Shown piece after piece: positions 1-9,087 of a DNA stretch of 50,896 bases. The position numbers were made by a program, and so were the translations under genes. Every line of letters starts with the position of its first letter. Position 1 is the first letter of the stretch. The notes under the pieces are model-generated. The model was not told the DNA's origin, did not search any database, and saw nothing but the letters and a program-made list of their open reading frames with translations. The DNA comes from Bacteroidales bacterium (lineage in GTDB: Bacteria > Bacteroidota > Bacteroidia > Bacteroidales > Paludibacteraceae), in the NCBI GenBank assembly GCA_015654525.1, contig JAATGT010000061.1, positions 1 through 50,896 on the forward strand. Direction: 5' to 3'.

Positions 1-142
1 ACGGTTGTAATTTCAAGTCCCCTTCAGGGGATTTAGGGGCGGTATTAAAGTCTATTTTTCGCCCCAAGCCCCTAAAGGGGATGTTAAATAGTATCGTCTT
101 TGAAAAATTAAAATGGTACATTATATTCATTCCATTACTTAA
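1..142. repeat. MITE-like repeat, left copy (cut by the window edge), inverted relative to 27138-27286
   Basis: acggttgtaatttcaagtccccttcaggggatttaggggcgg...gccccaagcccctaaaggggatgttaaatagtatcgtctttgaaaa is the near-complement of 27138-27279; contains internal hairpins (TCCCCttcaGGGGA, CCCCtaaaGGGG). Confidence 0.85.
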
Positions 143-177
143 GTCCTACGGACTATTTTTTCAACGACTGATTGGCA

Positions 178-366
178 TTAGTTGAGTAGTTGTATGTTCT
201 GCAATTCCGGTTTATATTGCACAAAGGCTTCCATGTCTTCGTAGGAGGCAAGCCCCGGGCTGTTGTACAGTCTGGCTGTTGCCTGATTTCGTTCTTCGGC
301 ACGTTGCCAGAATAAGCGTTCGTCGTTGCCCGGGAATGGGGCACTTTCCATTTGTGACTGGTGTCT
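178..366 (-). pseudogene. 3' fragment of the NagB/PIG-L fusion gene
   Basis: Minus-strand translation HQSQMESAPFPGNDERLFWQRAEERNQATARLYNSPGLASYEDMEAFVQYKPELQNIQLLN* nearly matches the C-terminus of the 24185-26173 protein. Confidence 0.85.
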
Positions 367-378
367 CTCTGTTTTTGT

Positions 379-1560
379 TTAGTCTATTGATTGCTTTGGC
401 TGCACTGTAAATGCACAAAAGAGTAGATAAACTGCACTTAGTAGAATAATCAGTACTGAACCAACCTGAGAGCCTAAAGCATCGGAGGTAAGTCCCATAA
501 TAAAAGGAATAACTGCACCGCCAAAAACGCCGGTGATCATTAATCCTGAAATTTCATTTGCTTTATCGGGCTTTGACTGAATGGCTATTGAATAGATGAT
601 AGAGAAAATGTTAGCTATTGAAAAGCCAATGACCGAAAATAGTATAAACACCGGGATTTTATCTGCAACAAAGATCAGTGCGGTCAATGCTAAGACTGCA
701 AGAACGGTACTTATCTTAAAGAACTTTCCGACGGAGACGTGGGCTAACAATACAGCACCTACAAATGCACCTACAGTACGAAATACAAAATATACACTCG
801 GTCCGTAACCTGCATCCGTGGAGTTCATTCCACAGCGTTCCATCAAAATTTTGGGAGCAACCGTGTTTATACCTACATCTACACCTACCACGAATATAAT
901 ACCCAAAAATAAAAGAAGAATGGTTTTATCTCTCAATAAGCCAAATACCTGGCCAAACGAACTGGCTTTATCCATGCTGGTTTCCATCGGGATAGGGGTA
1001 ACCATTAGCCAGAGGGTGGAGAGCAGGGTGATCAGAGCGTAAATAGGAAAAATATACTGCCAGCTGCCCAATGTGGCAGCAGCAAAAGCGGCAATAAACG
1101 GACCGCTGAAAGAGGATATTGCTTTCACAAATTGTCCAGCGGTAAGGCTGGAAGTCAGCTTATCTCCCTGTACCACGTTTGTCAGTAGCGGGTTCAGCGA
1201 TACCTGCAAAATGGTGTTGGCTATTCCTAACAGAGCAAAGGCTAGTAACGACATGCTAAAGCTGTATTCGATTAATGGAATAAACAGAGCCAGCATGGCA
1301 ATAAAGTTACTCAGAAGTACTGTTTTTTTACGACCAATCTTATTCATCAGCATACCTGTTGGTACCGAGAAGATCAGGAACATGGAGAATAATGCTACGG
1401 GTATCAGGTTGGAGAGCGTGTCCCTGAACTCGAGACTGAAATTGCCCAATAGGTCTTCTTTGACATGCATAGAGCTTATGCCAACCACGTCGCAAAAGCC
1501 CATTATAAAGAATCCAAACAGCACCGGTGAAATTTGAGTAATTGATTTTTTGTTTTTCAT
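379..1560 (-). CDS. MFS sugar transporter
   Basis: ORF of 393 aa with many hydrophobic helices and MFS-like motif (MNKIGRKKT). Confidence 0.85.
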   Translation of the reverse strand: MKNKKSITQISPVLFGFFIMGFCDVVGISSMHVKEDLLGNFSLEFRDTLSNLIPVALFSMFLIFSVPTGMLMNKIGRKKTVLLSNFIAMLALFIPLIEYSFSMSLLAFALLGIANTILQVSLNPLLTNVVQGDKLTSSLTAGQFVKAISSFSGPFIAAFAAATLGSWQYIFPIYALITLLSTLWLMVTPIPMETSMDKASSFGQVFGLLRDKTILLLFLGIIFVVGVDVGINTVAPKILMERCGMNSTDAGYGPSVYFVFRTVGAFVGAVLLAHVSVGKFFKISTVLAVLALTALIFVADKIPVFILFSVIGFSIANIFSIIYSIAIQSKPDKANEISGLMITGVFGGAVIPFIMGLTSDALGSQVGSVLIILLSAVYLLFCAFTVQPKQSID

Positions 1561-1727
1561 ATGTGAATGTAGAGATAATAGTTACAAGATAATAGTTACA
1601 AGTGATTAGGTATAAGTCACCTTACTGTGAATATTATTGTTTGCCTGGTATAAGAGTTCCGGTTTAAAAAGAACAATAGCTTTATTTGTGTCTATCACAG
1701 GTCGCTTTGGCTGGCAAAGCTTTTGTT

Positions 1728-3197
1728 TTATTGAATACTGTTTAATAGGTTCAATTTACCATCGTCAATCAGTTTGATAATCAACTCTCCAAACAATGTA
1801 TTCTGCCAGGCAAACCAGGGGCGTGTATAATTGCTTGCGTCATCTTTATGGAAGGACTCGTGCATAAAACCCGTTCCGGCATCGGTGTTCAAAAGCATGT
1901 TGATACAGGTTTTGATTTCTTCATCGTTTGTGCTGGTAAAAGCTCTCATCATAATGCTCATAGGCCATATCATATCATATCCTACGTGAGGTCCACCAAT
2001 GCCTTCGCCTGCTTTTCCTTTGAAGAAATAGGGGTTGTCTTTGCTCCAGACAAATTTGCGGGTGTTTTGATAAATTGGGTTATTCACCCGGAGGTCGCCC
2101 ATATAGGCCAATCCCAATAAGCTGGGTACATTGGCATCGTCCATGAGCAACTGATTGCCAAAACCATCTACCTCGAATGCATAAATCTTTCCGTATTTAG
2201 GGTGATTGTAGATAGCATATTTGTTGATTGCTGCCTCCACTTCTTTTGCCAGGCTGTTACATTTAGCCGACAAAGCTGTGTTTTTGTTGACCGTGGCCAG
2301 TATTTCGGCAGCTTTTCTCAATGAAGTAACCGCAAAGAAATTGGATGGTATAAGAAACTGAAAAGTAGTTGCATCGTCGGACGGACGAAAGGCGGAGGCA
2401 ATCAACCCAACCGGATTTACCGGATTGCCCAGCCCATTGTTGGAGTTTGTGTCCAACTGGCGATCTGTTTTACGTTGAAATTTATAAGGTCCTACTCCGT
2501 TTTTCCGTTGTTGCTCGGTAAAGGTTTTCAGCACCAATTCAATTGCCTTAAGCCAATCGTCTGAAAACACACTGGTGTCGCCGGTTTCTTTCCAGTATTC
2601 GTACGCCAGCCTTATGGGGTAACAAAGCGAATCTATTTCCCATTTTCGTTCGTGAAGATCGGGTTTCATATCCGTCATGTCCGTCATCCATTCTCCTCCG
2701 GTAGGTCCGTCATTAAATGCATTGGCATAGGGATCAATACCTATACATTTAAACTGTCGGCGAATAACTCCCGCCAACATTCTCTTCAGCTTCGGGTCTT
2801 TATTAGCAAAGCGTATATAAGGCCATACCTGTGCTCCTGAGTCGCGAAGCCACATGGCATGAATATCACCGGTGTACACAAAGGTATCGTCTTGTCCATC
2901 TATTTCACGGAAATGAACAGTCGTATCCAGTGTGTTGGGAAAACAGTTCTCGAACATCCAGGCAAGTCGGGGATTCCTTAATACGCGTTTTATTGCAGCT
3001 ATCTTAGCTTCTACTTCGGGAGAAACAAACAAGCGGTCTTCCATGTTGGGTCGGTGCGAGGCGAATACTCTTGTGTTGTCGCTCACTGCGGTTACGCTAC
3101 TTTGCGAAGTGGCATTTACGCTGCGGATGCTCCCAAAAGCCAGAAAGAGTGATGCAACCATCAATCCGGCAGGGACAAAGTTCTTATTTCTTTTCAT
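1728..3197 (-). CDS. GH125 family exo-alpha-1,6-mannosidase
   Basis: ORF with signal peptide; GH125-like TGDIHAMWLRDSGAQVWPYI and GGEWMTDMTDMKPDLHERKWEIDSLCYPIRLAYEYWKETGD. Confidence 0.9.
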   Translation of the reverse strand: MKRNKNFVPAGLMVASLFLAFGSIRSVNATSQSSVTAVSDNTRVFASHRPNMEDRLFVSPEVEAKIAAIKRVLRNPRLAWMFENCFPNTLDTTVHFREIDGQDDTFVYTGDIHAMWLRDSGAQVWPYIRFANKDPKLKRMLAGVIRRQFKCIGIDPYANAFNDGPTGGEWMTDMTDMKPDLHERKWEIDSLCYPIRLAYEYWKETGDTSVFSDDWLKAIELVLKTFTEQQRKNGVGPYKFQRKTDRQLDTNSNNGLGNPVNPVGLIASAFRPSDDATTFQFLIPSNFFAVTSLRKAAEILATVNKNTALSAKCNSLAKEVEAAINKYAIYNHPKYGKIYAFEVDGFGNQLLMDDANVPSLLGLAYMGDLRVNNPIYQNTRKFVWSKDNPYFFKGKAGEGIGGPHVGYDMIWPMSIMMRAFTSTNDEEIKTCINMLLNTDAGTGFMHESFHKDDASNYTRPWFAWQNTLFGELIIKLIDDGKLNLLNSIQ

Positions 3198-3240
3198 AAA
3201 ATCGATTATTCTTTATTCAACAATTAAATTTGATTTTTCT

Positions 3241-4164
3241 TTATTTTGCATACTCCAGCACCACTTCTACCGGAAAATGATCGGATGGAACACGAGCCAG
3301 ATATTGTTGTAATGAAACTTCAGATGGAAAGTTTGCCGATTTAATTTCTTTTGCATTATCCACCTTTATCCGGTAGGTATCCGTCAACACGCCATAACGC
3401 ATTACGTGTAGGTCGGATGTAACAAAGATATGATCAATACGACTATCAGTTTTTAAATTGGGATCGAAGTTATTGAATGTTCCGTTGGGTGCATAAAGTA
3501 CTTTCGCCAGCTTGTAGGCGTCTTGCAGTTTGCCCGAATTCTGAATCAGTGCGTAGCTTTCGCTTTGCTGATCCACATTAAAATCGCCGGTCAAGATAAC
3601 CGGGTCTTTACCGCACATTTCTTTGATTTTGTTTAGTACCAGTTTTGCGCTTTGTCTCCGGGCTTCTACTCCAATATGATCCATGTGGAGGTTGAAAAAC
3701 CAAAAGCGAAATCCACTCTTTTTGTCCTGAAAATTTCCCCAGGTACAGATGCGGGGCAATACAGCATCCCATCCTTTGTTGGGTTTATCTGTTACTTCCG
3801 ACATCCAGAAATGCCCCGACCGGAGAAGTTTAAATTTGTCGGTTTTATAAAAAACGGGTGCATATTCTCCTTTTTCTTTTCCATCGTCGCGTCCTACTCC
3901 GATATATGCATAGCCGGGTAAGGAGCTTAGTAGGTCTGTCAATTGATGCTGTAAGACTTCCTGTGCTCCAAAGATATCGAAATCGTGAAACTGAATAATT
4001 TTACAAATAACCGGACAACGTTTTTCCCAACCATTGCCGTTGGACAGGTCGCCGGCATTTTCATAACGAATATTATAAGTGGCTATGGTTAGTTTTTGTG
4101 CATGTAAGGCAGCTGTGCAAAGCAACATACCTACAACCAAAAAGCCTGAAATTGTTTTTTTCAT
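3241..4164 (-). CDS. Endonuclease/exonuclease/phosphatase (EEP) family secreted protein
   Basis: Signal peptide; IATYNIRYEN, GAQEVLQHQL, LTGDFNVD, SDHFPVEVVL motifs. Confidence 0.88.
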   Translation of the reverse strand: MKKTISGFLVVGMLLCTAALHAQKLTIATYNIRYENAGDLSNGNGWEKRCPVICKIIQFHDFDIFGAQEVLQHQLTDLLSSLPGYAYIGVGRDDGKEKGEYAPVFYKTDKFKLLRSGHFWMSEVTDKPNKGWDAVLPRICTWGNFQDKKSGFRFWFFNLHMDHIGVEARRQSAKLVLNKIKEMCGKDPVILTGDFNVDQQSESYALIQNSGKLQDAYKLAKVLYAPNGTFNNFDPNLKTDSRIDHIFVTSDLHVMRYGVLTDTYRIKVDNAKEIKSANFPSEVSLQQYLARVPSDHFPVEVVLEYAK

Positions 4165-4200
4165 TTAGATTACAATTTAAGCAGTGATTAAACTGAATAA

Positions 4201-4243
4201 AATGTGAGTTTTTTCTGAACAAGGCTCAGAAAAAACTCACATT
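4201..4243. other. Perfect 18-bp stem, 7-nt loop intergenic hairpin
   Basis: AATGTGAGTTTTTTCTGA-acaaggc-TCAGAAAAAACTCACATT. Confidence 0.9.
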
Positions 4244-4251
4244 GGGTTATA

Positions 4252-6534
4252 CTATTTTCTCAGTTCTGTAGAGAAAGAGTAGGGGAAATCGGTCTCTTTT
4301 GTACCACGCTGCTTGTTGGGAAGGTCCGACATCTGAAACCGGATTTTAGCTCCTTGTGTCAGGAGTTCCTGAGTCAGATAATTTTTCGGAAAAGGACTTT
4401 CGTTCACAGTCATCGAGGAGATATATCTATTGGCTTTTGAATTATTCTCTGTTTCGATAGTTACCTGTTTTCCATTTTCAAGATGGAGTTTTACACTTTT
4501 GAACAGGGGAGAGCCTAACACATACTCATTACTTCCGGGACATACTGGATAAAAGCCAATGGCCGAAAAAACGTACCAGGCAGATGTCTGACCATTATCT
4601 TCGTCGCCACAATAGCCGTCGGGTGCCGATGTGTATAGTTTGTCCATCACTTCGCGAATCCAGTACTGTGCTTTCCAGGGTTCGCCCGAATAATTGTATA
4701 AATAAAGCATGTGCTGTATGGGTTGGTTACCGTGGGCATATTGTCCCATATTCATGATTTGCATTTCACGAATTTCGTGAATAACTCCGTGGTAATAACT
4801 GTCGTCAAAAGCAGGTGACATAACAAATACTGAATCCATCATGCGGTTAAAGTTTGCTTTTCCTCCCATCAGATTAATCAGTCCTTGTGGATCGTGGAAT
4901 ACCGACCAGGTATAATGCCAGCTGTTTCCTTCGGTAAAGGCATCCCCCCATTTCAATGGATTGAATGGCGACTGAAAGCTGCCGTCCTGATTTTTACCCC
5001 GCATTAGTTTCTGTGTGGGGTCAAACAGGTTTTTATAGTTCAGGGCACGTTGGGCGTAAATGCCGATTTCTTTTTCTGATTTTCCTAATTTTTTCCCTAA
5101 CTTGTAGATGCACCAGTCGTCGTAGGCATATTCCAGTGTTCGCGCTGCATTTTCTTTGATATTTACATCGTACGGTATATAACCAAGTTTGTTGTAATAC
5201 TCGTATCCTAAACGTCCGGTTGAACTGATTTTCGGATGTACTGCATTGGTTCCATGCACAACAGCTTTCCATAATGTTTCAACATCATATCCCCTTATCC
5301 CTTTCAGATAAGCATCTGCCACAATGGATGCCGAGTTATTTCCAACCATACAACCTCTGTGCCCCGGACTTGCCCATTCGGGAAGAAAGCCACTTTCTTT
5401 ATATGCATTCACCAGACCTTCCTGCATTTTTGCATTCATCGATGGATACATCAGGTTGACAAATGGAAACAGGCAGCGAAAAGTATCCCAAAAACCACTG
5501 TCGGTAAACATGTAGCCGGGTGATACCTGTCCGTTGTAAGGACTGTAGTGAACCGCTTTGCCTTTAGCGTCAATTTCGTAGAAGCTCCGTGGAAATAATA
5601 CCGAACGGTAAAGGCAGGAATAGAATGTGCGTAGATTATCGATGTTACCATCTTCTACCTCAATTTTACCTAATACCCTATTCCATTCTTTCCTGCCTTT
5701 TTCTTTTATCTGGTCAAATGAGTCGTTGCCAAGTTCTTTTAGATTAAGTTCTGCCTGTTCGAAACTAATGAATGACGATGCCACCCGTGCATGAACAACT
5801 TCCGCTTTTTTGGTAGAAAAACCGATGATAGCTTCTGCATGTTTGTTCTCGGTTTCCAACCGGTTTTGCTTCATCTCGTTTTCACTAACAGTGGACTTAT
5901 AAGTAAACGGTTTATCGAAAACAATCACAAAGTAATTTTTAAAATTATCCGGTACCCCACCGTTGTTTTTAGTTGTGTACCCGATAATTTTATTCTCGCC
6001 GGGGATAATCTTCACATACGATCCTTCATCCAGGGCATCCACCACAATAAACGATTTCTCGTTTTGTGGAAATGTAAACCGGAATATTGCTGCACGCATG
6101 GTGGGTGAAATCTCGGTTAATACATCATGATCCGTTAGGTATACACTATAATAATACGGTTTTGCAATTTCGGCTTTGTGTGAAAACCAACTGGCTCTTT
6201 TTTCCTCATCAAATTTGGGCTCACCGGTTACGGGCATAATTGCAAATTGCCCGTAATCGTTGATCCATGGACTTGGTTGGTGGGTTTGTTTGAACCCTCT
6301 TATTTTGTCGGCATCGTAGGTGTATGCCCAACCATCGCCCATCATGCCGGTTTGTGGCATCCAAAAGTTCATGCCCCAGGGCAAAGCTATGGCGGGATAC
6401 GTGTTTCCGTTCGACAAAATATGCTTGGACTGCGATCCAACCAAGGTGTTTACATAATCCACAGGTGTGATAGCCTGTGTTCGTAAACAGTTAACTAATA
6501 AAACAACAACAAATATTATCTGAATCTTTCTCAT
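4252..6534 (-). CDS. GH92 family alpha-mannosidase
   Basis: 760 aa; VDYVNTLVGSQSKHILSNGNTYPAIALPWGMNFWMPQTG, TDSGFWDTFRCLFPF, GYCGDEDNGQTSAWYVFSAIGFYPVCPGSNEYVLGSPLF. Confidence 0.93.
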   Translation of the reverse strand: MRKIQIIFVVVLLVNCLRTQAITPVDYVNTLVGSQSKHILSNGNTYPAIALPWGMNFWMPQTGMMGDGWAYTYDADKIRGFKQTHQPSPWINDYGQFAIMPVTGEPKFDEEKRASWFSHKAEIAKPYYYSVYLTDHDVLTEISPTMRAAIFRFTFPQNEKSFIVVDALDEGSYVKIIPGENKIIGYTTKNNGGVPDNFKNYFVIVFDKPFTYKSTVSENEMKQNRLETENKHAEAIIGFSTKKAEVVHARVASSFISFEQAELNLKELGNDSFDQIKEKGRKEWNRVLGKIEVEDGNIDNLRTFYSCLYRSVLFPRSFYEIDAKGKAVHYSPYNGQVSPGYMFTDSGFWDTFRCLFPFVNLMYPSMNAKMQEGLVNAYKESGFLPEWASPGHRGCMVGNNSASIVADAYLKGIRGYDVETLWKAVVHGTNAVHPKISSTGRLGYEYYNKLGYIPYDVNIKENAARTLEYAYDDWCIYKLGKKLGKSEKEIGIYAQRALNYKNLFDPTQKLMRGKNQDGSFQSPFNPLKWGDAFTEGNSWHYTWSVFHDPQGLINLMGGKANFNRMMDSVFVMSPAFDDSYYHGVIHEIREMQIMNMGQYAHGNQPIQHMLYLYNYSGEPWKAQYWIREVMDKLYTSAPDGYCGDEDNGQTSAWYVFSAIGFYPVCPGSNEYVLGSPLFKSVKLHLENGKQVTIETENNSKANRYISSMTVNESPFPKNYLTQELLTQGAKIRFQMSDLPNKQRGTKETDFPYSFSTELRK

Positions 6535-6536
6535 AC

Positions 6537-9026
6537 TTACTTCAACTTATTTTCAAGCATTTTAATAAAATATCCACCGACTACTGAACGTGCCTGAAAT
6601 CCGCGTTGATTTGGCTTGTCTGTAAATATCCAATCGGACATGGGAACGCGGTCGCTTGTTTCGTTCATAAACAGATACACGGGATGGATGAATTGTTCAA
6701 AAGTGGCCTGATCATTAGCCAGTGTTGCAGTCCACATAATCCAGTCGGTTTTGGTGTAAGTTTCTCTGTTATCTAAAGGCAAACCGTATTTATTTTGTTT
6801 GGTCAGATAGTATTTTATTTCTTTTTCTGCAATTTGGTTCGGGAAGATATTTGTCTTTAAAATTTTATCCCAAACCAGATTGTATTTCTGACTCCAGGTA
6901 TCCTGTTTGTCGAAGGTCAAACGATAGTGATCGCCATCATTTGCTAACTTTTCCCATTCGGTTGCCATGTCTTTGGCTTTTGTGTAGTAGGCTTTTGCCT
7001 GGTCTTTTTTGTCCAACATATCGGCCATATAGGCATACGATGCAACTCCCATGATGGCTTTGATAGAAAGATTGGTATTGTGTGCGAAATGCCCTGCAAA
7101 ATCATCGGTACAAAGTTGGTTTTCCGGGTTAAGTCCTTTCTCAACCAGATAATCGGTCCAGGTGGTTAGTACGTTCCAGTGTTTCTCTGCATATCTTGCA
7201 TTTCCTTCTGCTGCAGCTATTGCCGCTGTCAGAACAAGCATGTTACCACCTTCTTCAACCGGCATATCGCCACCGTAAGTCTGTCCGTTGCCAATAGGAT
7301 AAGTACCTATGTCATGTGCAGGGAATGGCTTAGTCCATTTACCACTTTCGCTATAATAATAAATGAAATTTATCAATCCTTTGGCCAGTTCCGGATTGTA
7401 ATATAAGAACAATGGGGATGATGGATAAGTTACATCCACGGTTCCGATAGATCCATTGCTAAAGTTTTCTTTAGAAAGGAACAATAAATCACCGTTTGGA
7501 GCTTCTGCCAGTTTATGAGCTGCAATTGCCTGACGATATGCAGCAGCACATAGCGCAGCATACTCTTTACCACCCGATTGGGTTGCATCTGTTATCAACT
7601 TTCTATCAAATGCATTGCATCTGCCAATTAATGATTTATATTCCTGATTTGCTTTCTGAAACTGCCCTACTATTGTCTGGTCGTTGGTGGAATTCCAATA
7701 AGGACGAAGGTTTTTGCCAAAATACTGAACGGAATAAATATCATCGTAACCAACCATGATTTTTCCGGCAACAGCTTTGTTGACATTACCCAACGATTGC
7801 GTCAGCGATAAACGATCGGTAGCGCTTTCGCGTTTAGTGATCATCTCTTTTTGTTTCCCGTAGATAAATCCTTTTCTTAAGTCATAACTATCGCCAATGG
7901 CGTGAATCATATTTTTTTTGTCGCCGACCAGGTAGAAATACCCCCAGTCAATTCTCAGATCATCTCCTTTTTTAGCCAGAATCTGTTGGTCCGCGCTTCC
8001 GGTTTTGAGAAAAAACAGATCTCCGTCGGTAAAACCTTCCAATTTCGATTTTTGCAGCGGTTTGTCTAATGCCCATGCCGTTGAAGCTTCGAAATAGATG
8101 CTCACCTCGTGGGCTTTTCCATCGTTAGACACAGCTTCATAAGAGATGTAATTTACCGGACGGGAGAGAAGTTTCAGGTCATCCATAAAGAGTGGTGCCG
8201 AAAAAGTCAGTTTTAGATTAACACCCCCGCATTGGAATACGTAATGTGTCTGTGTAGCCTGAACATCTACTGATTTTTGTACTGCAGTTTGTGGCATTAA
8301 CTCCTGATTTTCTTTTTCAACGACTAAACCAAAATCAAGTAACCCGTTTCCTACTCTGTTGCGGCAATATCCGGCAATAACATTTTCTCCTTTTTTCAGT
8401 GTAGCCAAAACCTCAGGGGATAATGGCTGAAGAGCATTTTTTTTGCAGGTATTTCCGGTGTTTACCACTTCTATTCCGTTGATGTAGATAATCGCATCAT
8501 CGTCGTGTGAGAATTCCAGAAATACTTTTTTACCGGCCAGATCTTTGTTCAGATTGATGGTACGTCTGACCCAGATAAATTCAGATTGCCAGTTTGTTTT
8601 GGCTGTAAATTCATTCTCGGTTGTACCAAAAGCGCCCGAACCTTCTTTCCAGCCCGTATCGTCAAAATTCTTTTTTGTCCAGTTGTCTGCAGGTTGTGTG
8701 GTTGTATATTTTCCAACCCATTTTCCCTGTTCCGAAGTTGGTATTAGGGTGAGTAAGGTGACATCTTCCGTCCCCATAAAACGATATACTTTTTTATCCA
8801 CTTTGATGGCACCCAGTAAAGGAAAATCTTTTCCCGTCCAGTGTTTTACACTGCCATCATAGAGCTTATCGGTGAATGCCCATCCACTTGTGTAAGGATC
8901 GATTGTAATCAATGGATAGGCTGATGGCCTGAGATTGTTTTTTACGACATTAAAATCTTCTCCACGTGCAATGCCTGCAAATAGAAAGACTCTTAGTGAG
9001 AATAGTGTTATTAGTTTCTTAATCAT
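6537..9026 (-). CDS. DUF5127/DUF4965/DUF1793 (glutaminase A-like) protein with inserted carbohydrate-binding-like domain
   Basis: 829 aa, signal peptide; ARYAEKHWNVLTTWTDYLVEKGLNPENQLCTDDFAGHFAHNTNLSIKAIMGVASYAYM; extra beta-rich segment WTKKNFDDTGWKEGSGAFG...VRRTINL...FSHDDDAIIYINGIEV. Confidence 0.82.
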   Translation of the reverse strand: MIKKLITLFSLRVFLFAGIARGEDFNVVKNNLRPSAYPLITIDPYTSGWAFTDKLYDGSVKHWTGKDFPLLGAIKVDKKVYRFMGTEDVTLLTLIPTSEQGKWVGKYTTTQPADNWTKKNFDDTGWKEGSGAFGTTENEFTAKTNWQSEFIWVRRTINLNKDLAGKKVFLEFSHDDDAIIYINGIEVVNTGNTCKKNALQPLSPEVLATLKKGENVIAGYCRNRVGNGLLDFGLVVEKENQELMPQTAVQKSVDVQATQTHYVFQCGGVNLKLTFSAPLFMDDLKLLSRPVNYISYEAVSNDGKAHEVSIYFEASTAWALDKPLQKSKLEGFTDGDLFFLKTGSADQQILAKKGDDLRIDWGYFYLVGDKKNMIHAIGDSYDLRKGFIYGKQKEMITKRESATDRLSLTQSLGNVNKAVAGKIMVGYDDIYSVQYFGKNLRPYWNSTNDQTIVGQFQKANQEYKSLIGRCNAFDRKLITDATQSGGKEYAALCAAAYRQAIAAHKLAEAPNGDLLFLSKENFSNGSIGTVDVTYPSSPLFLYYNPELAKGLINFIYYYSESGKWTKPFPAHDIGTYPIGNGQTYGGDMPVEEGGNMLVLTAAIAAAEGNARYAEKHWNVLTTWTDYLVEKGLNPENQLCTDDFAGHFAHNTNLSIKAIMGVASYAYMADMLDKKDQAKAYYTKAKDMATEWEKLANDGDHYRLTFDKQDTWSQKYNLVWDKILKTNIFPNQIAEKEIKYYLTKQNKYGLPLDNRETYTKTDWIMWTATLANDQATFEQFIHPVYLFMNETSDRVPMSDWIFTDKPNQRGFQARSVVGGYFIKMLENKLK

Positions 9027-9087
9027 ATTTTTGTGTTTTCATTAAACATTATAGACTTTCTAAATATCTGAAAAACAGAATTGTATT

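Noticed and set aside
153-418. Small ORFs 153-344 and 212-418
   Set aside because: Off-frame readings of the duplicated nagB-like fragment; 153-344 resembles 24103-24330 only because both are alternate frames of the same DNA.
1073-1537. Antisense 154-aa ORF inside the MFS gene (and similar antisense ORFs such as 33879-34409, 24767-25177, 35595-35984)
   Set aside because: They overlap strong coding genes on the other strand and have no recognisable domains or own promoters.
1574-1601. Tandem 14-bp repeat gataatagttacaa x2, with a related cttgtaactcgtaactatttacttgtaac near 39750-39785
   Set aside because: Short, AT-rich spacer similarity; not enough to claim a feature.
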